Source: Aphrocallistes beatrix (taxonomy: Eukaryota > Porifera > Hexactinellida > Sceptrulophora > Aphrocallistidae). From it: DNA of 64,000 bases. The notes below the pieces were generated by a model. The model was not told where the DNA came from, did not search any database, and saw nothing but the letters and a program-made list of their open reading frames with translations. Below, one piece after another: positions 33,970 through 44,732 of the stretch. Made by a program: the position numbers and the translations under genes. The stretch lies in assembly GCA_963281255.1 (NCBI GenBank), contig OY725503.1:1736001-1800000 (forward strand), written 5' to 3'. Within the stretch, counting starts at the first letter, position 1. Every line of letters begins with the position of its first letter.

Positions 33970-34735
33970 TATCACCATTTCCGATATCTACTGCGTCTTA
34001 ATTCTATAATGTGATTTATATTTATGTGTTTAAATGCGGCTTTTTGTTTCTTGACTATAATTGTCGATGATACATGAGCTATGATGTTGTTTACATAGAT
34101 CTTTCTGTTATCAGCTTTTCAGTCCATTCAACTGATTGGGTATTACAAGCTACCTTAATAAACATTTTCCCATCAATGACAGCCTTTTCTATAATGCTAT
34201 TCTAGGTATACAAATTAGTAGTGGAAGTGTAATATCATAATTCAGTATGTATCAACTTGAAAGGTTTAAATATTTTGATATCATAAGATGCTGAATGAAT
34301 GCTCTTAGCTTCAATAAGTTATCCTTTTGCAGAGCAAGATTCCGAAAAGACATCATCGTCCACTAGAGCACACAATATAATATTTCCAAGATGTGTGCGT
34401 ATATGTGTATTGTGTTGCATAACTCCTTTGGTATTTTTAATTCGCTAACATTCTGATGATCACGCATTTGTTGGATAGAATAGATTAGATTACTCGATCC
34501 AAAATAGTATCTTGAAAAGGCTGTCAATGAAGGGAAACTTTTGATTCCAAAGATAGCTTATAATACAGAACCCAAACATAAAAAAGTATGCAAACAACAT
34601 CATATGAAGAGCATAATTTCATGTATTATCAACTTTAGAATCAATAATTAAAACGATGCGAAAAAGAGAAACCACACTGTGGAATTAATATACTGTAGAT
34701 ATCGGACATAGCGATAGTGCTGGAGACAGGGAATT
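33970..34735. mobile_element. Palindromic MITE (family D)
   Basis: The outer ends AACTATCACCATTTCCGATA and the inverse TATCGGACATAGCGATAGT, the middle blocks AAAAGGCTGTCA(T/A)TGA and the ATGATGTTGTTT(A/G)CATA blocks are all inverted between the two halves. No coding region. Confidence 0.6.
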
Positions 34736-34749
34736 TTTGGTAAATTATC

Positions 34750-35192
34750 ACTACACGAAAATCTCCATACAAATAGTGTTAAAGTGAATATATTCATAAA
34801 GGAATATGAACTCAAACTGTAAGAAATACTCTATTTTAGATTTCGAGTTCGTAATTTGCACATTCTAATTACTTGAGAGCCTCAACACAATTACTAACTC
34901 TCAAATTTGAAAATATCTCCCTTTGACACCTGATGCTTTGTGTCCACTGTACGGCCATCAAATATGATGGCGATTAGTGACACAAAGTGGCACAGGTTGA
35001 CAATTTTCTACATGAGGAAAAGTATTTGTGTCGATAGTTCAATAAATGAGGAATTAGAATTCGTTGATAACGAATTTGAAATCTAAACTATAATTTCTTA
35101 CAGTTGAGAACATTTTCCATTATGAATAGAACCACTATAATACTATTTGTATGGACGTTTTCGTGGTGGTCTAATACCTTTGTCCGGTAGTG
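34750..35192. mobile_element. Tc1-type MITE (475-bp family), left-truncated
   Basis: Has ACGAAAATCTCCATACAAAT, the central ATCAAATATGATGGCGATTA GTGACACAAAGTGGCACA block and the right end TTTGTCCGGTAGTG. It abuts an R1 copy at 35193. Same family as 52913-53387. Confidence 0.7.
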
Positions 35193-35673
35193 TCTCTGTA
35201 ACGAATTGATTAAAAAACTGCCATTCACAGAAAGCATATTTTTGGCATGTGTTACTCGTTTGGCTATGGCTCCAACGGGTTCTGACCTCAGACGAAAATT
35301 TCGACTCATCATGGAATTAAGACTCCATCGTCATCTTTTTTAAATTTAGAAATTTCAGTTTTTTTAATATAACTCAGCTATTTTAGGTGATAGGCTGAAA
35401 TTATAATAGAAAGTGTATATTAATATTTCTCACTTATGATACAACTAACTTCCAAAAATGATGACTCATCACTGTTATGATGTCATTATTACGCATCAAA
35501 CACTTAAAAATTGACAAATTTTGTGATTTTTCGACCGAAATCGATTATAACAGAAAGACAGAAGTATTTAGAGATGTTATCTACCATAATATTAATCATT
35601 GCGCTCAAAGGCGCCTCCGGCGGACACAAAATGTCCTCCAGCCATACAGCGCAACCAAGGGAAGCGCCCTAGT
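35193..35673 (+). mobile_element. R1 repeat, 5'-truncated copy
   Basis: Begins TCTGTAACGAATTGATTAAA directly at the end of a MITE and ends GGGAAGCGCCCTAGT. The first CRE is lost (GACTCCATCGTC) and the AP-1 motif GATGACTCATCACT is present. It forms a duplicated block with 33.3-33.95 kb. Confidence 0.75.
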
Positions 35674-35820
35674 TTAAATAATAATCCAGAGTGGGTTTAT
35701 TCAAACAGGTATGATTCCAATCAAACAGTTTTAACTCATTGAATACCCAAAAACTAAGTTCTGCTCAGCTGTGGCAAAATTTCTATAGACGAATTCATAA
35801 TTCGGTAAATTAATAAATAC

Positions 35821-36875
35821 CATAGCCTACTATAATAAGACCTCAGAGTAACTTGCGAATTTGGCACTAGGGATGCAGTAGAAGATGGTTGAAGAAATAC
35901 ATGAGCTGCCTTAAATCATTAACAAAGCACAATAGAGCTTAGGAATGTATTACCTACCAGCATATATAAATATGGTGTCAAAGCACCCATATCCGTTGTT
36001 AAAATTTAGATTAGTCATCAAATGATTGCTCAACAGGTTATATTTGGGTCAAATTTATTGATTTTCAGAGGTCGTTTAAGGGCACTTCTAAGTGTTTTTA
36101 TTATAAAGTTTTTCGCATAGAACTGAGAAGTAAATGTGTTAATAATTTTTTCATGGAATGTTCTTACATTCCAGTGTTGCCATGGAAACGTGTTTTGGTC
36201 AGTTGGGGCTATATCTTGAAAACAGCGATAGCTAGACATTCAAATCCCATTTGATAGCAAATAGGCTACTTCCTATTAAGCTATAATACAATTTCTATGT
36301 TTTAATTCAATAATTTACGAGTTATTAGACAATTTATCATATTGGTCACATTTGGTAATTTGTCGAATATCTCGTAAACCATTGAATTTAGACACAGAAA
36401 TTGTATTATAGCTAAATAGGAAGTAGCCTATTTGCTATCAAATGGGATGATATTTGAATGCCTAGCTATCGCTGTTTTCAAGATATAGCCACAACTGACC
36501 AAAATACGTATCCATAGCAACACTGGAATGTAAGAAAATTCCATGAAAAAATTCCAAATTTTTAGTATTAACACATTAACTTCTCAGTTCCATGCGAAAA
36601 ACCTTATAATAAAAACACTTAGAAGTGCCCTTAAACGGCCTCTGAAAATCATTAAATTTGACCCAAATATAACCTGTTGCGGAATCATTTGATGACTAAT
36701 CAAAATTTTAACAACGGATATGAGTACTTTGACACCATATTTATACATGCTGGTAATACATTCCTAAGCTCTATTGTGCTTTGTTAATGATTTAAGGCAG
36801 CTTATGTATTTCTTCATCCATCTTCTAACGCATCCCTGGTTAAGTTACTCTTAGGCCTTATATATAGTGGCTATG
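35821..36875. mobile_element. Family B palindrome, copy 3
   Basis: 1,055 bp from CATAGCCTACTATAATAAGA to the inverse ...TAGTGGCTATG. The unoccupied target is preserved in the duplicated flank at about 33887 (AAATTAATATAGACCC), which identifies the insertion point. The flanking duplication is eroded. Confidence 0.78.
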
Positions 36876-36949
36876 TATAGACCCATAAATATGAATTATA
36901 CCACTGTTTATTACTAAATTCGTCCTTTTATGAATATTATTTAAAAATT

Positions 36950-37832
36950 TATCTAAAATAATGTACTAAAGCATACGAGTATTGCAACCATAAATACATG
37001 TGACATAGTACTTAGGAAGTCAGTATAATTCGATATTACACATAATCTGTCTATTTTAAAACAAAATTTACTAGGGAAATTCAAAACAGGTTCTTTGATA
37101 GTATTAAATTGAGGTATAATCCGTATTTTATCCTGTCCATTTCAATTCACTGAATTATGAACTTGTCCGGTTCATTCAAATCGATTATAGCAGGGTCAAA
37201 CGTCAACATAATTTGCTCAAATTTGTAGGAATACATCTCAGACTAATTCAACTTCCAAAACTTTGAAGGGAGCTTTTTAGCTTGAAAAAGTGAAATTCAC
37301 TCACCATAATAAAAAACATTGTTAAAGTACCAATGTATTTTCAACAGATAATACCACACTACCCGACAAAGTATATCTCAAAACAAATACTTCTAAATGA
37401 TAAAGGATGCAACTAATTACGTTTAACATTCAAATACAATACGTAGAACTTGCATAATCTGACAATCGATTGGAAATAAAAAGTGTTGGATTTTCGGATT
37501 ATGCAGTACAAATTGAGGATACGTAGCTCATTCGGATTTGAAACAGTGTCGAATAATAGAAGTATTCTAGATTATATGGGTGCCGGATTATCGAGGTACT
37601 AATCTCTAGACATTCGATTTACAGCAGCTCAAAAATTTGTGACAATTAATAGTAAATTAGATAAATTCATTCTGAAGGTAATATTCGGTCACACACATGT
37701 TAAATTTCATGCCAGTTAGGATTCCAATTTTGGTAGTAAATATGCTCGATTTTCGTTTTTAATATTTTCAGCTGTTTATTTAATTATACAGTAAGACGAC
37801 ATAATTATTTAGAATCAAAGAATTCTCAAGTA
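36950..37832. other. AT-rich non-coding sequence
   Basis: No gene, RNA or element recognised. It lies in an intron of the JIP gene. Confidence 0.45.
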
Positions 37833-38096
37833 TCCTTACTATTAAAACTCGATTAATGTGTATATATGTATATATATACGTATATATATATATATATATA
37901 TATATATCTGTAGCGAATTGATTGAAGAAACTGTCAGGCCCAGAAAGCTGATTTTTGGCATGTAGGAGTTTTTTTGGCTATGGCTCCAGTAAGTTCTGAG
38001 TTCAGACGAAAATGTCAACGCATCATGGAATTATGACGTCATTGTCACATTTTTAAAAGTTAAAGCAATACAGTTATTCGAGCATAACTCAGCCAT
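37833..38096 (+). mobile_element. R1 repeat, 5' half
   Basis: Starts TCCTTACTATTAAAACTCG, has a TA microsatellite (37875-37907), CGAATTGATTGAAGAAACTG and one CRE (ATGACGTCAT). It stops at CATAACTCAGCCATT, where the LINE tail begins. Confidence 0.8.
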
Positions 38097-39150
38097 TAAT
38101 AATAATAATAATAATATACATTTATATAGCGCAGATTCCATATTAATATGTTCAAGTGCGCTGTACAATTCAATAAAAGTAGGTGTGTGTTATGCATGTA
38201 TGTATGTATGTGTATGTATGCGTATGTATGTGTATTTATGCTTGTAAGGTATGTATATGCATTGAAATTAATTTAATGAGTATTTATTTAAGTGGATGTG
38301 TCGTGCGCGATACGGAAAAGATGAGTTTTCAAGAGTTTTTTGAAGAGAAGAAGTGAGGGGGCATTCCGAATGCTCGGAGGCAGAAGATTCCACTCGACAG
38401 GCACAGCTAAAGTGAATGCACGATCACCCAGAGCTTTGGAAGATTTGATAGTAGGATGCTCAAGGAGGATGGCGTTGGATGATCGTAGAGTACGATTGGA
38501 TGACTTAACCTGTATGACCTGGATGATATAGTCCGGAGCAAGAGAATGGATGGCTTTGTAAGTTATGAGGAGGATTTTGAAGAGGATACGATGTTTAATA
38601 GGCAGCCAGTGGAGGTTAATAAGAAGAGGAGATGACGAAAATGTACGAGAGACATTGTAGATAAGCCTGGTTGCACTGTTCTGGACTCCTGGAGTCGAAC
38701 TAAGAGGGATGAGGGGCAACCATACAAGAGATTGTTACAATAATCAAGACGAGATGTGATAAGAGAATTAACAAGAGTTTCACAGACTTCCCTAGAGAGA
38801 TACTTTCTAATACGCCGGATGTTATAGATGTAGTAGAAGCAGGAGAAGGCAACTTTGCTGACCTGAGTAGACATTGAGAGGGTATTGTCGAGCCAAGTTC
38901 CAAGATTCCGTACTTCTTTGGAAGAAGAGATTCTCGACTCACCAACAGAGATGCTATCAGTTTGAACCTTAGATAGTTGTTGACGAGTCCCTATTATAAG
39001 GAACTCAGTCTTGGTGTCATTGATAAGCAACTTGTTGGTGAGGAGCCAGGAACGGATCGCGGAGATGCAAGATTGGATGGCGGAGAAAGCAGATTCTTCA
39101 GAAAAGATGGAACCATCTGATAAATCAATTCGAACTGAACCATCTAGTCA
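38097..39150 (-). mobile_element. CR1/L2-type LINE, 5'-truncated
   Basis: Minus-strand non-LTR retrotransposon end. It holds the last part of the reverse transcriptase and a 3' UTR with TTGTACAGCGCACTTGAACA and GCGCTATATAAATGTATATT, running into a (TTA)n tail at 38097-38115, as is typical for L2/CR1-like elements. The 5' truncation is at about 39150. Confidence 0.82.
38288..39140 (-). pseudogene. LINE reverse transcriptase, C-terminal part
   Basis: Reads SFSAIQSCISAIRSW-type helix-loop, then NKLLINDTKTEFLIIGTRQQ, VRNLGTWLDNTLSM, IRRIRKYLSREVCETLVNSL and SRLDYCNNLLYGCPSSLLVR LQ. After a frameshift near 38690 it continues QNSATRLIYNVSRTF, INLHWLPIKHRILFKILLIT YKAIHSLAPDYI, ending RIAHDTST and a stop. 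This is the thumb and C-terminal region of CR1/L2 reverse transcriptases. The catalytic YADD block is upstream of the truncation, so the copy is dead. Confidence 0.85.
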
Positions 39151-39244
39151 GAGATCTGAAGAGATCTGAAAAAAACAAGGAACAGAGTGAATTACTCGGT
39201 TCCGTATTGAAATAGTGGAACTTGTTTGAAGAGGGGACAAAACA

Positions 39245-40280
39245 TTAGTTTTTAGGACTTGTCAAGGAGAATTCTCAATTTATTTCGAGATGGACAATAA
39301 TCTGTGATTTTGTAACAACATCGACGATTTGATAGGGGCTTTAGGAGTTCAACACATACAATGTGAATGGCGTCTTTTTACTAATTCTTCGAAGTCCATC
39401 ATCAAGGCAGTGTTACTTCACAATGGCAATCTATTACCCTCTATACGAATTACATATTCAGAAAACTTGTGAGAGTCCCATGAAACAATAGTAATCCTAT
39501 TAGAACATATCAAATACAATTCTTACAATTGGTGTATCTGTGGTGACCTCAAGATAGTCGGACTGCTTTTTGGGAAGCAAACCTGGTTATACAAAGTATT
39601 GTTGCTTCATATGTGAGTGTGATAGTCGCGAAGGCAGTCTCATTACATACAATAGGACTGGCCTCTTCGTGAACAATTAATTCCAGCTAAAAGAAATATT
39701 AATTACCTCCCTTTAGTAGATTCAAAGAAGATTCTTTTGCCTCCTTTGCGCATTTAAGCTGGGTCTTATCAAAAATTTTGTCAAAGCGATGGTAAAATTC
39801 AACAAAGAAGGCGAAGGATTCCAGTACATCAATCCAAATTCACAAAAATTAGTGATGCGAAGATAAAAGGAGTATTCATAGGACCTCAGAACAGAGAACC
39901 TCTTAAGGATCAGTTTTTTGAAGAAACATTAAATACTTTGGAGAAAGCTGCCTGGAATGCATTTAAATCGGTAACACAAAACATTCTGGGAAACTACAGA
40001 TCACAGACTATGAACAAATAATTGAGACACTTCTTCATACATACAATGCTTTCGATGCAATATGTTAAGTTACACTTTCTCGATTCACACTTGTACTTCT
40101 TCCCTGAAAATCTAGGTGATGTGAGTGATGAGCACGGATAAAGATTTCATCAAGATATCGCAACTATGGAAAATAGATATAAAACATGATGGCAGACTAC
40201 TGTTGGTCCCTTAAAAGAGATACATCCATCTCAAGTCATAAAAGAAAAGCAAACACAATGCACTTTTAGGAGTGATTTGC
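39245..40280 (+). pseudogene. Relic of a widespread uncharacterised invertebrate protein
   Basis: Over three frames the sequence reads YNRTGLFVNN, FCLLCAFKLGLIKNFVKAMV, GEGFQYINPNSQKLVMRR, LHTYNAFDAICxxK, HFLDSHLYFFPENLGDVSDE HG, RFHQDIATMENRY and MMADYCWSLKRD. I recall this pattern (K-LGLMKNFVKA, FQYL, NLG.VSDE.GERFHQD, LADYCW.L.RD) from multi-copy predicted proteins of arthropods and other invertebrates that look transposon-borne, but no function is known to me. At least ten lesions. Confidence 0.5.
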
Positions 40281-41942
40281 TCACTTGTGGCATGCACAAA
40301 AATACAACCAAATCTATTCATAATTATACAGTACACTTTGATTTAATGTAAATTTCTATAGATATTACACGAAATTAGCAAAAAATAATATAGCTGATTC
40401 TACAAAATTCTTGCGTGAAAGAGAAAAACTGATTATATATTCAGAATCAGCATAGTCGAAGACATATAATGTCCTACATGGCATTCAAGAACCAAAATAT
40501 TTTTGAAATTTGTTGGACAGTGATATCTACGTTTAAAATAAAGAAATGCCGAAAATGTTACATACTCTCTTCATATGGATTCAACATAAAGAAAATGCGG
40601 GAAACATTCCCTTTTCCTCGGGAAAAGCTGTGTGATAACTGTTTTCGAAGGCGAGAAAATGATCACATGATCTAATAAAAATATCCCAATTTAGAAACTT
40701 TCAAATTTGGGTGTTTGCTTATACAATATTTGGGTATACAAAACAAAAGTTAAGTGTTATTTTAGACGTTTATGCAACTAATTAACTATGGTAATTAGTA
40801 TATTAAGAATCAATGCTTCATTGCGTTAGATGTTTGTATATAAAATACTTCATAAAAACAAATAATAATTGGACCTCATGAATACTTCACAGTATCATTC
40901 TATTTTAATATTGATTAAATAATTAATAAGCTTCATTCACATACAAAAAATATTGATGATTTTGCGACAATTTAATTAATCTTAGATGATCAAATCATCA
41001 AATAGTAAATTGAATATAAAATTGAACATTTATAACTGCAGAATGGAAATCATAACAGAAATTTTGCATAAAATGTAACTAGATAATGTATAAACCTTAG
41101 GAATGAATTATTATGATTTAGTATCGAAATCTGCTCAAGTTAGACATGGGAAATGTATTATTTTAAAATACGAAGTCAAAATTTGGAGTCACTTGGTTAA
41201 GTTGCCATACCTCAACAGTGTGCGGAATATTTGACTTACTTAGAGGAGTCTATGCTAATACCCAATAGATAGGATAAACAACATCTTGTAGGAATATTTA
41301 AAGGTCATATGTTATTTTGATTTGAATAGTAAAAATAATGAAATGATTATTAATTTGATTTTGAAGCGTCATAACTACCTTAAAAGGCATTATTTGAAAA
41401 TTCGAAACCATTGTAGGACGGGGCGTATCTAAGGGGATATGTTTTGATATAATGAATACCTTTTGACCCAATTTGACACCAAGGATTCGAGTTGCAAGAA
41501 TTTTTTCATAAATATTAATTCAAATTATTGAGCTAAGTAGGCGTTTTAGTTAAAAAAAAGTCTCATAAAGGTTCTTAAGAATTTCGTATTCTATTAAAGT
41601 ACAAATTTAAACCTCATTCTCGGCGAATGGAAATGTGCAGTGAGTTTTTTCTCCACAAAATGAAAAAAAAACATAAAATGCGCGCGTTCTTTAATTTACC
41701 ATATTGAAGGCCTCGGAGGATGTGCAATTCTATTTATAGAACTGCACTTTTAGACAAAGATTCAAAGAAAAAACTTCTAAAATAAAATCATTGAAGTATT
41801 TAAGATAGGATGACCTATCATCCGAATCGTGCTATCGTGTGGGAAGCATTCAAAAATTGTAAGTTAATAAAATATAAACAAGAAATTAATAACAAACACA
41901 ATTGTAATACTACCAGTATTATAAGGGCATCATAAATCTAAC
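40281..41942. other. AT-rich non-coding sequence
   Basis: A 68-codon plus frame at 40469-40675 contains two CxxC pairs (KKCRKCY, LCDNCF) but no context that makes it a gene. The remainder shows nothing. Confidence 0.4.
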
Positions 41943-42195
41943 CTCTTCCTGAGGACTAACTGGGCGACAGCATGATAGGACTGCTAGGTTGTCAGGAATG
42001 GATTCATGAGAAGTAATTGATTGAATAGAATCTTCAAATCCTCTTCCTATATTGGAACGAGGAAGAGTCCAACCATAGGCATCAATTCTTCCTTCCTCTC
42101 CTTCTTGTGGAATCTTTCGAAGAAAAGGAACAAATGTTGCTCTTTGCGAGGAAATAGCACAATCATAAGGACTGGAATCAACTTCAAATAAATAT
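41943..42195 (-). CDS. MAPK8IP3/SPAG9: JIP3/JIP4 homolog, middle exon
   Basis: 253-nt exon between a TTTTAG acceptor and a GTTAGA donor. One base completes the Arg codon left open by the exon at 54007-53778, then 84 codons follow and the exon ends in phase 0. The peptide contains EEGRIDAYGWTLPRS, matching the JIP3/4 motif GRVQAFGWSLPQK, preceded by a QRATFVPFLRKI segment at the position of the family's REQ...YRQVKAH segment. The residues after the motif are Ser-rich and poorly conserved, as in the family's linker before the beta-propeller. The intron upstream is about 11.6 kb and the one downstream about 8.9 kb; both are filled with transposons. The reading frame is open throughout. Confidence 0.82.
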
Positions 42196-42433
42196 CTAAA
42201 ATAAATTTAAGAGAGAATAAAATGTCACTGTGTTGAACAGTTGAATATGAAGCATGCCAGTATTTCAGACACATTTATTGGAAACGTAATTATTACATAA
42301 TAATTTTGAAATCGTATAAACCCGATAATAATATCCATTAATCGTAGTCTTACTGAATACCGAATACTGATAGTCGCTTGCTAAATCGAAAAAAAACCTA
42401 TTAAATTAGTTGCACCATCAAATCAATTAGGAA

Positions 42434-42981
42434 TCCTTACTATTAAAATTCGATTAATGTATACGTGTTTATATATATATATATCTGTGCAACGAATTGA
42501 TTGAAGAAACTACTAGTCCCAGGAAGCTGATTTTTGGCATGTGGGAGTCTTTTGGCTATGGCTCCAGTAAGTTCTGAGCTCAGAGCAAAATGTCGACTCA
42601 TCATGGAATTATGACGTCATTGTCACATTTTTAAAAGTTAAGCAAAACAGTTATTCGAGCATAACTCAGCCATTATAGGAGATAAAAGGCTGAAATTTTA
42701 ATAGAATCTATATACTAACATACATCACATATTATGCAACTATCATCAAAAAATGATGACTCATCACCTTTTAATGATATAATCATTACTCATCAAAATT
42801 TTAAAAATTGATAAATTTTGTGCTTTTTCGTGCGATATAGATTATAACAGTTTGACAGACGTATTTAGAGATGTTATCTCCCTTATAAATAACCAATGTG
42901 ATCCCAGGCGACCGAAGGGAGCCTCCGGCGGACACAAAGTGTCCGCCACTCGCGCAGCGCAAGCAAGCGAAGCGCGCTTGT
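42434..42981 (+). mobile_element. R1 repeat, full-length copy
   Basis: 548 bp. TCCTTACTATTAAAATTCG start, short TA run, CGAATTGATTGAAGAAACT, GCATGTGGGAGTCTTTTGGC, ATGACGTCAT, AAATGATGACTCATCACC, GTGACAGACG-like block, then the 3' hairpins GGCGGACACAAAGTGTCCGC C and CAAGCGAAGCGCGCTTG, ending GT. The flanks (GGAA and ACTG) show no target duplication. Confidence 0.85.
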
Positions 42982-43131
42982 ACTGATAATATTGGGTTTC
43001 TTAACACAATACAAATGCTAAAAATAACCATTACCCAAAACCAAATGTTTCTCAAAATTTTTGCCAAATAATGTATATTGCTAAAGAAATGTAGAATCCC
43101 TTTTGCATTCAAAAATTTCTCATTATAAAAA

Positions 43132-43297
43132 GGTGACAATGACGTCATAATTCCATGATGAGTCGACATTTTGCTCTAAGCCCAGAACTTAGTGGAGCCA
43201 TAGCCAAAAGACTCCCACATGCCAAAAATCAGCTTTCAGTGCTTGGCAGTTTCTTCAATCAATTCGTTACAGATATATACGTATATATATATATATA
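43132..43297 (-). mobile_element. R1 repeat, inverted 5' fragment
   Basis: Complement of the R1 5' part: GTGACAATGACGTCATAATTC through AATTCGTTACAGATATATAC. A pogo-like MITE is inserted at its TA microsatellite. Confidence 0.8.
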
Positions 43298-43490
43298 CAG
43301 TCGACTCCGCTTAATAGGGCCACTGTTTAATCGGGTCAACCGCTTAATCTGGCCACTTTTGGCAGGACCGGAATAGCTATCACACATAGAAGCTAATACA
43401 AAATATTTTCGGGTAAAAGGGTTCTCCGCTTAATCGGATCAAAATGTCCTCTGAGCGATGTGACCCTATTAAGCGGAGTCGAGTCGACTG
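43298..43490. mobile_element. 193-bp pogo-like MITE
   Basis: CAGTCGACTCCGCTTAATAG and the inverse ...TATTAAGCGGAGTCGAGTCG ACTG are the ends, with TA on both sides. It is related to 22196-22365 and lies between two R1 copies. Confidence 0.85.
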
Positions 43491-44088
43491 TATATCCTTA
43501 CTACGTATTAAAACTCGATTAATGTTTGCTTGTGTGTGTGTGTACGTATATATATATTTATAGTATCTCTGTAACGAATTGATTGAAGAAACTGCCGGGA
43601 ACAGAAAACTGATTTTTGGCATGTGGGAGTCTTTTGGATATGGCTCCACTAAGTTCTGAGCTCAGAGCAAAATGTCGACTCATTATGGAATTATGACGTC
43701 ATTGTCACATTTTAAAAAGTTAAGCAATAGTTATTCGAGTATAACTCAGCCATTATAGGAGATAGAAGGCTGAAATTTTAATAGAAGGTGTATATCAGGG
43801 GTCGGCAAACTCCGGCCCGCGGGCCAGATGTGGCCCGCGAGGGGATTTTATCCGGCCCTCGACTCTTTCAGAAATTATTCTACTTTTCAGGCTTTTTCAA
43901 ATATAATCCAAAATTGTTCCAGAAACACTTATAATGGCCTCTACGACAATTGTTTTGTAAACACTTATTATGGCATCTACGGCCATTTGGAGGCCATATT
44001 TGAAAGAATGAATGAATGGAAAGATAAATGAGTGTGTTAGTGATGCCACACAAATGTATTCTGACACTATTTGGGTTTGATCTCAGCA

Positions 44089-44636
44089 TCCTTACTATTA
44101 AAACTCGATTAATATTTGTATATATATATATATATATATATCTTTTACGAATTGATTGAAGAAACTGCCAGGCGCAGAAAGCTGATTTTTGGCATGTAGG
44201 AGTCTTTTGGCTATGGTTCCAGTAAGTTCTGAGTTCAGAGCAAAATGTCGACTCATCATGGAATTATGACGTCATTGTAACATTTTTAAAAGTTAAGCAA
44301 TACAGTTATTCGAGCATAACTCAGCCATTATAGGAGATAGAAGGCTGTAATTTTAATTGAATCTGTATACTAACATATCTCACATATGATACAACTCTCA
44401 TCCGAATATGATGACTCATCACTCTGTTATGACGTCATCATTACACATCAAAAATTTTAAAATTGACAAATTTGGTGATTTTTCGTGCTATATAGATTAT
44501 AACAGTAGGACAGATGTATTTAGAGATGCTATATCCCTTATAATCAACCAATGTGACCCCAGGCGACCGAAGGGAGCCTCTGGCGGACACAAAGTGTCCG
44601 CCAGTCGCGCAGCGCAAGCAAGCGAAGCGCGCTTGT
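44089..44636 (+). mobile_element. R1 repeat nested in the hAT element
   Basis: 548 bp, full length: TCCTTACTATTAAAACTCGA ... GCGAAGCGCGCTTGT, with two ATGACGTCAT sites and one GATGACTCATCACT. It lies 97 bp before the transposase start codon. Flanks GCA and AAT show no duplication. Confidence 0.88.
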
Positions 44637-44732
44637 AATATACTATACTAGTATGTGCATAAGTTTAGATAAATATATCAATAGAAGTTTCAATACTTAG
44701 ATCAAATTTTCAAATTCATTGTGAATTAAATA

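Noticed and set aside
38340-38531. 63-codon plus-strand frame
   Set aside because: Antisense of the LINE reverse transcriptase C-terminus.
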